Origin: Variovorax sp.
GTDB taxonomy: Bacteria; Pseudomonadota; Gammaproteobacteria; Burkholderiales; Burkholderiaceae_C
Assembly (NCBI GenBank): GCA_025352265.1
Contig: JANXTS010000010.1
Span: forward strand, 1-64,000
Length of the DNA stretch: 64,000 bases
Direction: 5' to 3'
A program made the translations under genes and the position numbers. The notes beneath the pieces are model-generated. The model did no database searches, was not told the origin of the DNA, and saw only the letters and a program-made list of their open reading frames with translations. The number at the start of each line of letters is the position of its first letter. The stretch's first letter is position 1. Below are positions 32,160 through 41,425 of the stretch, piece after piece.

Positions 32160-34490
32160 TCAGTCCGATGCTGTGATGGCAGCAACAGGTGCCGCGACGC
32201 AATCGGCGTAGTAGCGCTTCTTGCCCGTCTCGTCGACCTTAGCCACCAAGCCGTGGATATCGGTTTCGAAGCCTGGGCACTCGGTATTGAACTCGCGCGC
32301 GAAGCGCAGATAGTCGACGATCTTCTTGTTGAAGACCTCGCCCGGGATGAGCAATGGAATACCCGGTGGATACGGGGTGATCAGGCTCGTCGTGATACGA
32401 CCCTCGAGGAAGTCGATCTCGACGCGCTCTGTCTTGCGGTGCGCGATGTGCGCAAAGGCATCGCTCGGCTTCATGGCAGGCGTCAGGTCGCTCAGGTACA
32501 TCTCGGTGGTGAGCTTGGCTACGTCGAAGCGCGCATAAAGCTTGTGTATGTGCTGGCACAACTCGCGCAGGCCGAGCCGCTCATAGCCCGGATGACTTTG
32601 GCAGAACTCCGGAAGGATGCGCCACATCGGTTGATTGCGCGCGTAGTCGTCCTTGAACTGTTGCAGCGCCGTGAGCAGCGTGTTCCAGCGGCCCTTGGTG
32701 ATGCCAATGGTGAACATGATGAAGAAGCTGTAGAGCCCGGTCTTCTCGACGATCACGCCGTGCTCTGCCAAAAATTTGGTCAGCACGCTGGCTGGGATGC
32801 CGGTGTCCGCAAAGTTGCCTTCGAGGTCGAGGCCCGGCGTGACGATGGTCGACTTAATAGGGTCGAGCATATTGAAGCCGTCGGCCAAGTCACCGAAACC
32901 GTGCCAGTTGCGCGGCGACTTCTTGGTCTTGCCGCGCTTGGACGATGTGCCTTCCTTCTCGCCCTTCATGATCCAGTCTTCCGCACGACCGATACCTTCG
33001 TCGACAAGCTTCTCAGGGCCCCAAACCTTGAACCACCAGTCGTCCTTGCCGAACTCCTCTTCGACCTTGCGCATGGCGCGACGAAAGTCGAGCGCCTCGA
33101 GGATGCTTTCTTCGACCAGCGCAGTACCGCCGGGCGGCTCCATCATGGCGGCGGCCACGTCGCAGCTGGCGATGATCGCGTACTGCGGGCTGGTCGACGA
33201 GTGCATCAGATAGGCCTCGTTGAACAAGTCGCGGTCGAGCGCGCGGTTCTGCGAATCCTGCACCAGCACATGGCTGGCCTGGCTGATGCCGGCCAGTAGC
33301 TTGTGCGTCGATTGAGTCGCGAACACCAGCGAATCCTTCGGCCGCACGCGGCGCTTGCCCATCGCGTGGTACGCACCGTAGAACGGATGAAACGCCGCGT
33401 GCGGCAACCACGCTTCGTCAAAGTGCAGCGTGTCGACGTAGCCGTCGAGCATGTTCTTGATGGTCTCGGTGTTGTAGATCACACCGTCATAGGTCGACTG
33501 CGTGAGCGTCATCACGCGTGGCTTCACCGTCTCCGGATCGCGGTCTTTCAACAGTGGATTCGCCTTGATCTTCGCTTTGATGGCGCTCTTCTCGAATTCG
33601 CTCTTCGGGATCGGTCCGATGATGCCGAAGTGGTTGCGCGTGGGCTTCATGAAAACCGGGATCGCGCCCGTCATGATGATGGCGTGCAAGATCGATTTAT
33701 GGCAGTTGCGGTCGACCACCACCACGTCGTCAGGCGCGACGGTGTGGTGCCACACCATCTTGTTACTGGTGCTCGTACCGTTGGTGACGAAGAAGCAATG
33801 GTCGGCGTTGAAGATCCGCGCCGCATTGCGCTCGCTGGCCGCGACCGGGCCGGTGTGGTCGAGCAATTGACCCAATTCTTCGACCGCATTGCACACGTCG
33901 GCACGCAGCATGTTCTCGCCGAAGAACTGATGGAACATGCGTCCCACCGGGCTCTTCAAAAACGCCACGCCTCCGGAATGTCCCGGGCAATGCCAAGAGT
34001 AAGAACCGTCTTCGGCGTAGTCGATCAGCGCCTTGAAGAACGGCGGCTGCACGCCTTCGAGGTAGCTCTTGGCCTCACGGATGATGTGACGCGCCACGAA
34101 CTCCGGCGTGTCCTCGAACATGTGGATGAAGCCGTGCAACTCGCGCAGGATGTCGTTGGGGATGTGGCGCGCGGTCTTGGTCTCGCCATAGATGTAGATC
34201 GGCACGTCGGCGTTCTTGCGCCGCACTTCGCCGATGAAGGTGCGCAGGTTGAGCACGGCGGGATCCAGGTCTGGGCCGACCGTGAACTCCTCGTCATCGA
34301 TCGACAGGATGAAGGCGCTGGCGCGGCTTTGCTGCTGCGCGAACTGACTCAGGTCGCCATAGCTGGTCACGCCCAGTACCTCGAAGCCCTCGCCGACGAT
34401 CGCTTCGGCCAATGCGCGAATACCCAGGCCCGAGGTGTTTTCGGCGCGGTAGTCCTCGTCGATGATGACGATCGGAAAACGAAATTTCAT
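32160..34490 (-). CDS. Orn/Lys/Arg decarboxylase (PLP-dependent, fold III type)
   Basis: ATQSTHKLLAGISQASHVLVQD (PLP Lys region), VTNGTSTSNKMVWHHTV, N-terminal wing domain; start trimmed to MKFRFPIVIIDEDY. Confidence 0.95.
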   Translation of the reverse strand: MKFRFPIVIIDEDYRAENTSGLGIRALAEAIVGEGFEVLGVTSYGDLSQFAQQQSRASAFILSIDDEEFTVGPDLDPAVLNLRTFIGEVRRKNADVPIYIYGETKTARHIPNDILRELHGFIHMFEDTPEFVARHIIREAKSYLEGVQPPFFKALIDYAEDGSYSWHCPGHSGGVAFLKSPVGRMFHQFFGENMLRADVCNAVEELGQLLDHTGPVAASERNAARIFNADHCFFVTNGTSTSNKMVWHHTVAPDDVVVVDRNCHKSILHAIIMTGAIPVFMKPTRNHFGIIGPIPKSEFEKSAIKAKIKANPLLKDRDPETVKPRVMTLTQSTYDGVIYNTETIKNMLDGYVDTLHFDEAWLPHAAFHPFYGAYHAMGKRRVRPKDSLVFATQSTHKLLAGISQASHVLVQDSQNRALDRDLFNEAYLMHSSTSPQYAIIASCDVAAAMMEPPGGTALVEESILEALDFRRAMRKVEEEFGKDDWWFKVWGPEKLVDEGIGRAEDWIMKGEKEGTSSKRGKTKKSPRNWHGFGDLADGFNMLDPIKSTIVTPGLDLEGNFADTGIPASVLTKFLAEHGVIVEKTGLYSFFIMFTIGITKGRWNTLLTALQQFKDDYARNQPMWRILPEFCQSHPGYERLGLRELCQHIHKLYARFDVAKLTTEMYLSDLTPAMKPSDAFAHIAHRKTERVEIDFLEGRITTSLITPYPPGIPLLIPGEVFNKKIVDYLRFAREFNTECPGFETDIHGLVAKVDETGKKRYYADCVAAPVAAITASD

Positions 34491-34596
34491 GTGCGGAGTC
34501 CGGCAGGGAAAAGAGCCGCGAAGTGTAAGGAATTCACGTGACGCCTGCCGGACCATCTATCCGACAATGCGGGCTGGCAACAACAAGGAGGCTTCA

Positions 34597-35022
34597 ATGG
34601 CGAATTCAACGGTCTGGTGGCTCATCGCTGGCGCAGCCATCGTGCTCGAGTTGCTGTCGGGCACCGTTTACCTTTTGCTGCTGAGCGCGGGCTTTGCTTC
34701 GGCTGCCGTCGCGGCGCATCTGGGCTTGGGCCTCCCCACCCAAATCATCGTCGCGGCAATCGTCGGTGTCGGCGCCGTGCTCAGCTGGCATCTGATTCGC
34801 CGTGGCCGCCCTGCCCCGCTGGACAGCGCGTCGAACCCCGACGTGAACATGGACATTGGCGAGAAGGTCCATGTCGACGCGTGGAATCCCGACGGTACGG
34901 CAACGGTCCGCTACCGCGGCACGCAATGGACCGTGGTGCCCCGCGCCGGTCATACACCAGAGCCAGGGGAGCATCGCGTGACCGAAGTCATCGGCAGCCG
35001 GCTCGTTGTCGACAAGATCTGA
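34597..35022 (+). CDS. nfeD: NfeD-like membrane protein
   Basis: Two/three TM segments then GEKVHVDAWNPDGTATVRYRGTQWTVVP; partner of the SPFH gene downstream. Confidence 0.88.
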   Translation: MANSTVWWLIAGAAIVLELLSGTVYLLLLSAGFASAAVAAHLGLGLPTQIIVAAIVGVGAVLSWHLIRRGRPAPLDSASNPDVNMDIGEKVHVDAWNPDGTATVRYRGTQWTVVPRAGHTPEPGEHRVTEVIGSRLVVDKI

Positions 35023-35073
35023 AAAACTCAAGCCGAACAAGCAACCGAAGAAATAACCGAAGGAACCCAACAC

Positions 35074-36006
35074 ATGGAATACGCAGTCCCCTTAGTCATT
35101 TTGATCATCGCGGTGATCTTCATCAGCCAGTCGGTCAAGTTCGTCCCGCAGCAAAACGCATGGGTGCGTGAGCGCCTCGGCAAATACCACAGCACGATGA
35201 CGCCTGGCGCCAACTTCCTTATTCCGTTCATCGACAAGGTCGCCTACAACCACAGCCTGAAGGAGATACCACTCGATGTGCCGAGCCAGATTTGCATCAC
35301 GCGCGACAACACGCAGTTGCAGGTCGACGGCATCCTGTACTTTCAGGTGACCGACCCGATGCGCGCGAGTTACGGTTCGTCGAACTACATCATGGCCGTC
35401 ACCCAACTGGCGCAGACCTCTCTGCGCAGCGTGATCGGCAAACTGGAGCTCGACAAGACCTTCGAGGAGCGCGACATCATCAACGCGCAAGTGGTGCAAG
35501 CCATCGACGAGGCCGCGCTCAACTGGGGCGTGAAGGTGCTGCGCTACGAGATCAAGGACCTGACGCCGCCGAAGGAAATCCTGCTGGCCATGCAGGCGCA
35601 AATCACTGCCGAGCGCGGCAAGCGCGCGCTTATCGCCGCATCCGAAGGCCGCCGCCAGGAGCAGATCAACATCGCGACCGGCGAGCGCGAAGCTTTCATC
35701 GCGCGCTCCGAAGGCGAGAAGCAGGCGCAGATCAATAACGCCCAGGGCGAGGCTGCCGCCATCACCGCAGTCGCAGATGCAACGGCTTTTGCCATCGAGC
35801 GTGTCGCCGCTGCGATTCGCCAGCCGGGCGGTGAACAAGCTGTGCAGCTGAAGGTCGCCGAGCGCGCAATCGATGCCTACAGCAAGGTCGCAGCCGATTC
35901 GAAGACCACGCTGATCGTGCCCAGCAACATGACCGAGACCTCGGCGCTCATCGCATCGGCGATGCGAATGGTGCAAGCCGCAAAAACCAGTCCCGGAGCC
36001 GGTTAG
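35074..36006 (+). CDS. SPFH/stomatin-like protein (QmcA-type)
   Basis: VKFVPQQNAWVRERLGKYHSTMTPGANFLIPFIDKVAYNHSLKEIPLDVPSQICITRDN. Confidence 0.95.
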   Translation: MEYAVPLVILIIAVIFISQSVKFVPQQNAWVRERLGKYHSTMTPGANFLIPFIDKVAYNHSLKEIPLDVPSQICITRDNTQLQVDGILYFQVTDPMRASYGSSNYIMAVTQLAQTSLRSVIGKLELDKTFEERDIINAQVVQAIDEAALNWGVKVLRYEIKDLTPPKEILLAMQAQITAERGKRALIAASEGRRQEQINIATGEREAFIARSEGEKQAQINNAQGEAAAITAVADATAFAIERVAAAIRQPGGEQAVQLKVAERAIDAYSKVAADSKTTLIVPSNMTETSALIASAMRMVQAAKTSPGAG

Positions 36007-36020
36007 AATCTGGGGCTGCT

Positions 36021-36110
36021 GGAGCGGTGGATGAGCGGTTTAAGTCGCACGCCTGGAAAGCGTGTGAGGGTTAATACCCTCCGCGGGTTCGAATCCCGCC
36101 TGCTCCGCCA
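36021..36110 (+). tRNA. tRNA-Ser (anticodon GGA), CCA encoded
   Basis: GGAGCGG...CUGCUCC acceptor pairing, long variable arm, T-arm GCGGGTTCGAATCCCGC, anticodon loop CTGGAAA, 3' GCCA. Confidence 0.96.
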
Positions 36111-36122
36111 GATGACTAGTAA

Positions 36123-36146
36123 CGACGCCCCTTTCGGGGCGTTTTT
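36123..36146 (+). terminator. Terminator after tRNA-Ser
   Basis: CGACGCCCCTTTCGGGGCGTTTTTG hairpin plus T-run. Confidence 0.8.
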
Positions 36147-36177
36147 GCTTTTCTACCCCCCTTGTTACCCTCCTTAG

Positions 36178-36642
36178 TTAAAAGAGGCGCTGCCGCTCAA
36201 ATTCGACGTCGCTCACGTCTTGTAGCGCCTGCGTGATCTCGCCAGAGTTTTGCGCCAAGGCCACGAGGCCTGCGTAGTAACCAAGCGAACGCCACGCACG
36301 CAGCGTGGTGCTGTCGACTGGCTCCAACGAAACCGCATCAACGGCACGCTGTTCCGCCACCGCAATCTCGCCAGCGCGGATCATTGCTGCCTCATGCGCC
36401 GCGGCTTTGGTCACATCCGCGAACTGTTGGCTTGATCCATCATCTTCGTCGTCCTCACTCGGCCCGATGATTCGCACGCCGAAGCGCGCCACCATCTCAT
36501 GCGCCGGGGCGCCTCCCTCGCGAACCGCCGGCCAGACGATCGCGCTGAAATACACATGCCCCATGCGGCTGATCACCTCCCACTCGAGGAGCAGCGGCTG
36601 CAGCCCGTACTTCGAAACGTGCAGTATTTGAATTGTTGGCAT
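36178..36642 (-). CDS. Hypothetical phage protein
   Basis: ORF MPTIQILHVSKYGLQPLLLEWEVISRMG... within the remnant. Confidence 0.5.
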   Translation of the reverse strand: MPTIQILHVSKYGLQPLLLEWEVISRMGHVYFSAIVWPAVREGGAPAHEMVARFGVRIIGPSEDDEDDGSSQQFADVTKAAAHEAAMIRAGEIAVAEQRAVDAVSLEPVDSTTLRAWRSLGYYAGLVALAQNSGEITQALQDVSDVEFERQRLF

Positions 36643-36654
36643 AACAAAATCCAA

Positions 36655-36687
36655 TTAAAAAAAAAGCCCGGCCGGTGTGCCGGGCTG
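36655..36687 (-). terminator. Terminator downstream of the 50-aa phage ORF
   Basis: Minus strand AGCCCGGCACACCGGCCGGGCTTTTTTTTT. Confidence 0.8.
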
Positions 36688-36705
36688 TGAGTTGCTATCG
36701 ATCGA

Positions 36706-36858
36706 TCAGCGCTTACCGGTCGACTTGACCTTCTGCGTCAGCACACTGGCGGCGACCGTGCGCACTGGCTTCGGTGTCGACGGATTGCTTAGCAACTTGC
36801 TGGCGATGGTGGCCACGCGCGCTGACGTGGTTTCGTTGGGTTTCTCAGCGGAAGACAT
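36706..36858 (-). CDS. 50-aa basic phage protein (below the track's size cutoff)
   Basis: MSSAEKPNETTSARVATIASKLLSNPSTPKPVRTVAASVLTQKVKSTGKR*, followed by a clear terminator; compositionally like small phage proteins. Confidence 0.55.
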   Translation of the reverse strand: MSSAEKPNETTSARVATIASKLLSNPSTPKPVRTVAASVLTQKVKSTGKR

Positions 36859-37020
36859 ATAATTGAGGGCTGGTAAAAGATGGAAGGGGTATTAGCCCCA
36901 TCCCGGTTTCACACCGCTCCGGCCCTCACGCAGTTCGCCCGTCGAAAAGATGGACTGTCGAGGGTCTTTTTCATTTGGGGCAGGCGCCGGCGGCGGTGGC
37001 AACCTGTCCGCTGATTCATC

Positions 37021-37590
37021 TCATGATGACGGGCTCTCGGCAGTTGACGCATGCTCGACGTCGATGCTCGGAAAGTCGAGCGACTCCATACTCCATCCCT
37101 TGGAGCGACTGGCCATGATCTTGGGTGCGGCCGACAGGATCTGCACGAGACGGTGCGTCGGGTTCCTGACGCCAGTGAAGTCGACGGCCTGCGCCGTGAG
37201 TTCAGCAAAAATTTCGATTGTCGACATGTAGCGCCCGTCGCGAAGCAGCCGGTAGACACGCTGTTGTATGTCGGCTCGCCACTCGCGCCGCGTCGGGGCT
37301 TCCGAAGTAAAGGTCATGACCTGAGTGGCAGGAAGCGCCATCTGAGCCGAGAAGATTTCGGCGGTCAGATCGTCCGGCGTCGCTGCGTGTGCGAGCGCGG
37401 CGAGCTCCATCTCCACCATGGCCAGTTTGCTCTTGACCGCGTCGCGCATCCCATTAACTTCGTCTCGCAAGGCTTCTACACGCACGCATTCGTGTTCCAC
37501 ACGGGCAAGCTCTCGATGCATGTTAGCGGCGAGCAGAAGCAGGGCTTCGCGGTAAAGGGTCGGGTTTGTCACAGAGCAAATGTAACTCAT
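37021..37590 (-). CDS. Hypothetical phage protein
   Basis: MSYICSVTNPTLYREALLLLAANMHRELARVEHECVRVEALRDEV...; coiled-coil-like N-terminus, possible winged-helix C-terminus. Confidence 0.5.
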   Translation of the reverse strand: MSYICSVTNPTLYREALLLLAANMHRELARVEHECVRVEALRDEVNGMRDAVKSKLAMVEMELAALAHAATPDDLTAEIFSAQMALPATQVMTFTSEAPTRREWRADIQQRVYRLLRDGRYMSTIEIFAELTAQAVDFTGVRNPTHRLVQILSAAPKIMASRSKGWSMESLDFPSIDVEHASTAESPSS

Positions 37591-37641
37591 ATTTGTCCCG
37601 GAGACGAGAGAGATATTCCCTCTTTGCATTTTCCCGCAGAT

Positions 37642-37878
37642 TTATTGCTGTGCGCCCGTACAGATGTGTCTAGTTTCAGGGAAGGTCCGCAACACGCTGG
37701 CCGGCACCGGCACAAGGTGATGCCCGAAAACGAACTCGCCAACCAGCGGGCGGCTCGCATCCTTGAAGCGCCACGCCAGCCCATCGGGCTCGGTCACCGT
37801 CAGGTACGCGCCGATGTTGGCTTCGCAGCCCTTGACCTCGCCAACGACGATGCAGATGTCGCCTGATTTGATTGACAT
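37642..37878 (-). CDS. Small hypothetical phage protein
   Basis: MSIKSGDICIVVGEVKGCEANIGAYLTVTEPDGLAWRFKDASRPLVGEFVFGHHLVPVP. Confidence 0.5.
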   Translation of the reverse strand: MSIKSGDICIVVGEVKGCEANIGAYLTVTEPDGLAWRFKDASRPLVGEFVFGHHLVPVPASVLRTFPETRHICTGAQQ

Positions 37879-38091
37879 GGTGTGCTCCGGAAAAAGTGGT
37901 TTAAGAGCACGCAGTTTCTGCGTCGACACGCACTGAACAGGCAGTACCCGACTCGCGTGAGGTTACGTTTCTGCGCAAGGTTTTGCGCGTCTGCGCAAGG
38001 CGATGTCCAGCGCTCAGCGACGATCGCTTGCGCGTTTGCGCAAGGCGGTCGCGAAACTATTCTTCTTGACTATCGACGTGCCGGCGGCTAG

Positions 38092-38313
38092 CTATCTGGT
38101 CGCCGCCCACTCAGGCAGCTCATCAGCTTTCGCACTGGCTGAAGCGCGTCGTGCTGGCCGATCGCTGCGGCGGGCATCTTTGATGCCGTCTCGCACGCCC
38201 CACCGAATCACGAGATACAGGACGTATAGGCCGATCAACGTGCCGATGACAGATAGCACCATGCCTGCGAAAAATAGCTTCGTCATCTCGATCTGGAAAT
38301 CGTGCACGCTCAT
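38092..38313 (-). CDS. Small membrane protein of the prophage remnant
   Basis: MSVHDFQIEMTKLFFAGMVLSVIGTLIGLYVLYLVIRWG..., one or two TM segments. Confidence 0.4.
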   Translation of the reverse strand: MSVHDFQIEMTKLFFAGMVLSVIGTLIGLYVLYLVIRWGVRDGIKDARRSDRPARRASASAKADELPEWAATR

Positions 38314-38370
38314 GGCCTACCTTTCAGCACCGTTGATTGGATTGAGCGAGATTTTGAGCCAACGCGGCTC

Positions 38371-39258
38371 TCATTGCGCAGTCGCTGCTCCGGCTTCAAG
38401 CTGGCGAAATATCCCAGTCAGTGCATCGCGGTCGCCACCACTCGCGAGATTGACGGCCGTCTGCCTACCGCCGATGTTGATAGTCAACGTCTTGTTGTCC
38501 GATGGGCCGGCCTTCTGCCCATCCGCTCGTCGCTTGTCACCGGCTGCAACGCGTCGCGCTTGATCGAGTGCGTTAGTCGTCGCAGCAAGCATGCCCTGCG
38601 TGTCGCGGATGGCCTCAGGTGACACCAAGCCCGCGGTGCCTGCGCTGGTGGCGCTGATGAACTGTGCCGCGTCGCGCGCTTGCTTGTGCGCCTCTTCGAG
38701 CATGGGGATGTCGGCGGCCGTGTACTTGGTCTTGTCAACGCCGTTGGCTACCGCCTTCGCCTTGTCGAGCGGTACGGTGTTCGTGAACGTGCCCACCGGC
38801 GCGCCGCTGTTGCGCGTTCGCTCGACGCCGAAGCTATCGAGGAACGTGCTGCCGCTGCGGTCGCTCGGTCCGTCGGGTCGATCGTTGCCATCCTCGCCAC
38901 GCTTGCCGCTGTACTTCGGCCCGTTCGAATCGCCCGGCGATGACACGTTGCCGTTGTAGTTGTTGCCATCGAGGCCAGGCTGCGGCTTCACGTTGCGAAG
39001 CGAATCGAGCAGCTTGTCGACGCCGTCTTTGCCAACACCCATCGATGTAGCGATCGAAGTGCCCGTGGCCTGCCCGATGATCTGCATACGCACCATCTCG
39101 CGTTGCACTGCGATCTCCGATGTCTCGACGCCGTGGTTTGATTCGGTGGCTGCCTGCGAATAGGCTTGGAACGCCTTGACCTTGTCGGCCAGGCTGGTCG
39201 TCGTGCTGTCGCGGATCAGATCCCACGATGCCGCGAAGCGCGTTGCGGTGGCCTGCAT
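38371..39258 (-). pseudogene. C-terminal fragment of a phage tail tape-measure-like protein
   Basis: 295 aa, LADKVKAFQAYSQAATESNHGVETSEIAVQREMVRMQIIGQ...TINIGGRQTAVNLASGGDRDALTGIFRQLE; N-terminal bulk missing, with a stop three codons before the first Met. Confidence 0.55.
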
Positions 39259-39331
39259 CTCTTCAGGTCATTCCAAAAACCTGCTGAAAGCCCCGTTCGC
39301 GGGGCTTTTTTGCGTCTGGGCTCCGAGGACG

Positions 39332-39955
39332 CTAGTGGTATTGCGCCATGAAATTTGCCAACGCGCGCAGTTGGTCGTCCGCCAGCGGATACACCACATC
39401 GGCCATGGCGGCCACACCGCCGCCGGTCCTCTTGCCCGCCTTGAAGTCGCGCAGCGCTTTGAGCAAATAGTCTTCGCGCTGATTGGCCGTTCGCGGCGCT
39501 GCCTGAGCGCCCGAGTAGTCTTCCTTGTGACACGAGGCGCAACGATTTTGCTGCGCAAGCTTCAGGCCGACTGTGTACATCGCCTGGTCTCCCGAGGCGG
39601 TGGCGCGGGGCGGTGGCACCATCGATGCGAAGTGCTTCGACAAAACTCGTACGTCGTCGTCGGTCAGGCTTGCCGCCAGCGGTTGCATCACCGCGGACTT
39701 GCGTGTGCCGCTCCTGAAGTAAACGAGCTGCCACTGCAGAAAACTCTCCGGCTGACCCGCGAGCGACGGCGTTTCCGGCATCTGCGAAACGCCCGTCGCG
39801 CCGTGGCAAGCGATGCATGTTTCCGCCTTGGCCAACGCGGCAGGCAAGTCAGCGGCTTGGGCCATGCCGCTCGAAATGCCCGTGGCCAGACTTGCAAGTC
39901 CAAGCACCATCCGCCAGCGCGTAGCCCACAACCGCATCCGCGCAATCACACCCAT
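39332..39955 (-). CDS. Diheme c-type cytochrome (c4-like)
   Basis: Two CXXCH motifs (CIACH, CASCH), signal peptide. Confidence 0.92.
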   Translation of the reverse strand: MGVIARMRLWATRWRMVLGLASLATGISSGMAQAADLPAALAKAETCIACHGATGVSQMPETPSLAGQPESFLQWQLVYFRSGTRKSAVMQPLAASLTDDDVRVLSKHFASMVPPPRATASGDQAMYTVGLKLAQQNRCASCHKEDYSGAQAAPRTANQREDYLLKALRDFKAGKRTGGGVAAMADVVYPLADDQLRALANFMAQYH

Positions 39956-39987
39956 CGCGTCACTCCAGCCATTGAACGAGCCTTTCG

Positions 39988-41265
39988 TTATTTGCCGTAG
40001 CTGATGCGGTACACCGCGCCAGCCCAGTCGTCCGCGACCAGCAGAGACCCGTCGGCCGCCACCACCACGTCGGCCGGCCTGCCGCTGTAGGCCTGGTCAC
40101 CCGTGATCCAGCCGGTGGCAAAAGTCTGCTGCTTGATCTTCTTTCCTTGCGGATCGGTCGTGACGCGCACGATTTCGCCGCCCCTGTACTTGTGACGGTT
40201 CCACGAGCCGTGGTTAGCGATGAAGATGTTATTGGCGTACTCGGTCGGGAACTGCTTACCTGTGTAGAACTTCATTCCCAAAGGCGCGACGTGCGCGCCG
40301 AGCTTCAGGGCCGGCGGAGTGAACTCGGAGCACTTGTGGCCCATCGCGTACTTTGGGTCGGGCATGTCGCCCTGATGGCAATACGGGTAGCCGTAGTGCG
40401 CGCCGATCTGCTTCACATGGTTGAGTTTGTCGCTGGGCATGTCGTCGCTGACCCAGTCGCGCGCATTTTCGGTAAACCAGTAGTCACCGGTGCGAGGATC
40501 GATGTCGCCGCCCACACTGTTGCGCACGCCGATGGCGACCATTTCCGCCTCGCCCGTTGCCGGGTTGATACGCCGCACCTGCGACAGGCTCGTCGGCGGC
40601 AAGCACACGTTGCACGGTGGGCCGAAGGGCACATAGAGCCAGCCCTGCTTGTCGAAGGTCAGGTACTTCCAGCCATGAGCCGCATAGGCCGGCATGTCGT
40701 TGTAGACGACCTTGCCTTCAGGCATCTTGTCGAGGTTGGCCTCGGCGTTTTCGTACTTCAGGATCTTGTCGATATCGACCACGTAAAGGGAGCCATCCCG
40801 AAAGGCGACGCCCGTCGGCATCTTCAGGCCAGTAATGATCGGCTTCACGGTCTTGCCGTTGTCCGTGATCGCATAAACAGTGCCCACGCCGAACGAGCCG
40901 ACGAAAAGCGTGCCCTTGTCGCCCCACGCCATCTGGCGCGCGCTGTTCACGCCGGCTGCATACACGTTGATCTTGAAACCCTTCGGCAACTTGATTGCCT
41001 TCAGGTTCTTTTCGAGGTCGGCCATCGATGCCGGCAAGGCCGGACCGGATGGCGGCGCAAGGCCCTTTTGGGATTGGGTTTCGTCGCCTAGGAATCAGTC
41101 GGCGGGTGGGTGTTCCCAAAAGTCTTTCTTGGTGGAGTCGTAGCTCTTGACCGCTTGAGCCTGGGCGGCCGGCAGCATGAAAAGCGCGGCACACGCGCTC
41201 GCCACACTGACTATGGCACCCAGCCTTAGCGGCCGAGCGACGACACCCGTCACTGATTTGCGCAT
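39988..41265 (-). pseudogene. PQQ-dependent sugar/sorbosone dehydrogenase-type protein split by an in-frame TGA
   Basis: N-terminal part 41265-41095: MRKSVTGVVARPLRLGAIVSVASACAALFMLPAAQAQAVKSYDSTKKDFWEHPPAD*. After the TGA the same frame continues FLGDETQSQKGLAPPSGPALPASMADLEKNLKAIKLPKGFKINVYAAGV... to 39988. Confidence 0.75.
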
Positions 41266-41386
41266 TTTTGTCTCCTGCTTGTTGTTTAAATCGCAGATCG
41301 ATAAAAACACGCTGGCTCCTTCAACGCATCTGTCGTTTTCCCTAACGGGAAAAGAGGTCGAAAGACCTCTTTTCATTGGACAAAAA

Positions 41387-41412
41387 AAAGAGGCCCGAAG
41401 GCCCCTTTTATG
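41387..41412 (-). terminator. Terminator for the ABC substrate-binding protein gene
   Basis: Minus strand AAAAGGGGCCTTCGGGCCTCTTTTTTTT; a second hairpin AAAAGAGGTCGAAAGACCTCTTTT lies at about 41351-41374. Confidence 0.75.
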
Positions 41413-41425
41413 ATTACCGCGAAGC

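Larger units (their letters stand above)
36150..39311. mobile_element. Prophage remnant adjacent to tRNA-Ser
   Basis: Block of small minus-strand phage-type ORFs plus a truncated tape-measure-like C-terminus, bounded by tRNA-Ser and a core cytochrome gene; no integrase present. Confidence 0.65.

Noticed and set aside
31325-32185. 286-aa minus-strand ORF opposite the HD-domain gene
   Set aside because: The HD-domain protein on the plus strand is clearly the real product.
33303-34541. 412-aa plus-strand ORF opposite the Orn/Lys/Arg decarboxylase
   Set aside because: Antisense artefact of a conserved gene with high GC3.
36863-36926. tRNA or tmRNA-like gene in the phage remnant
   Set aside because: Closing stem and a T-arm-like hairpin are present, but the about 64-nt length, 6-nt loop and absence of a CCA-type end do not fit a canonical tRNA; kept only as a structured leader.
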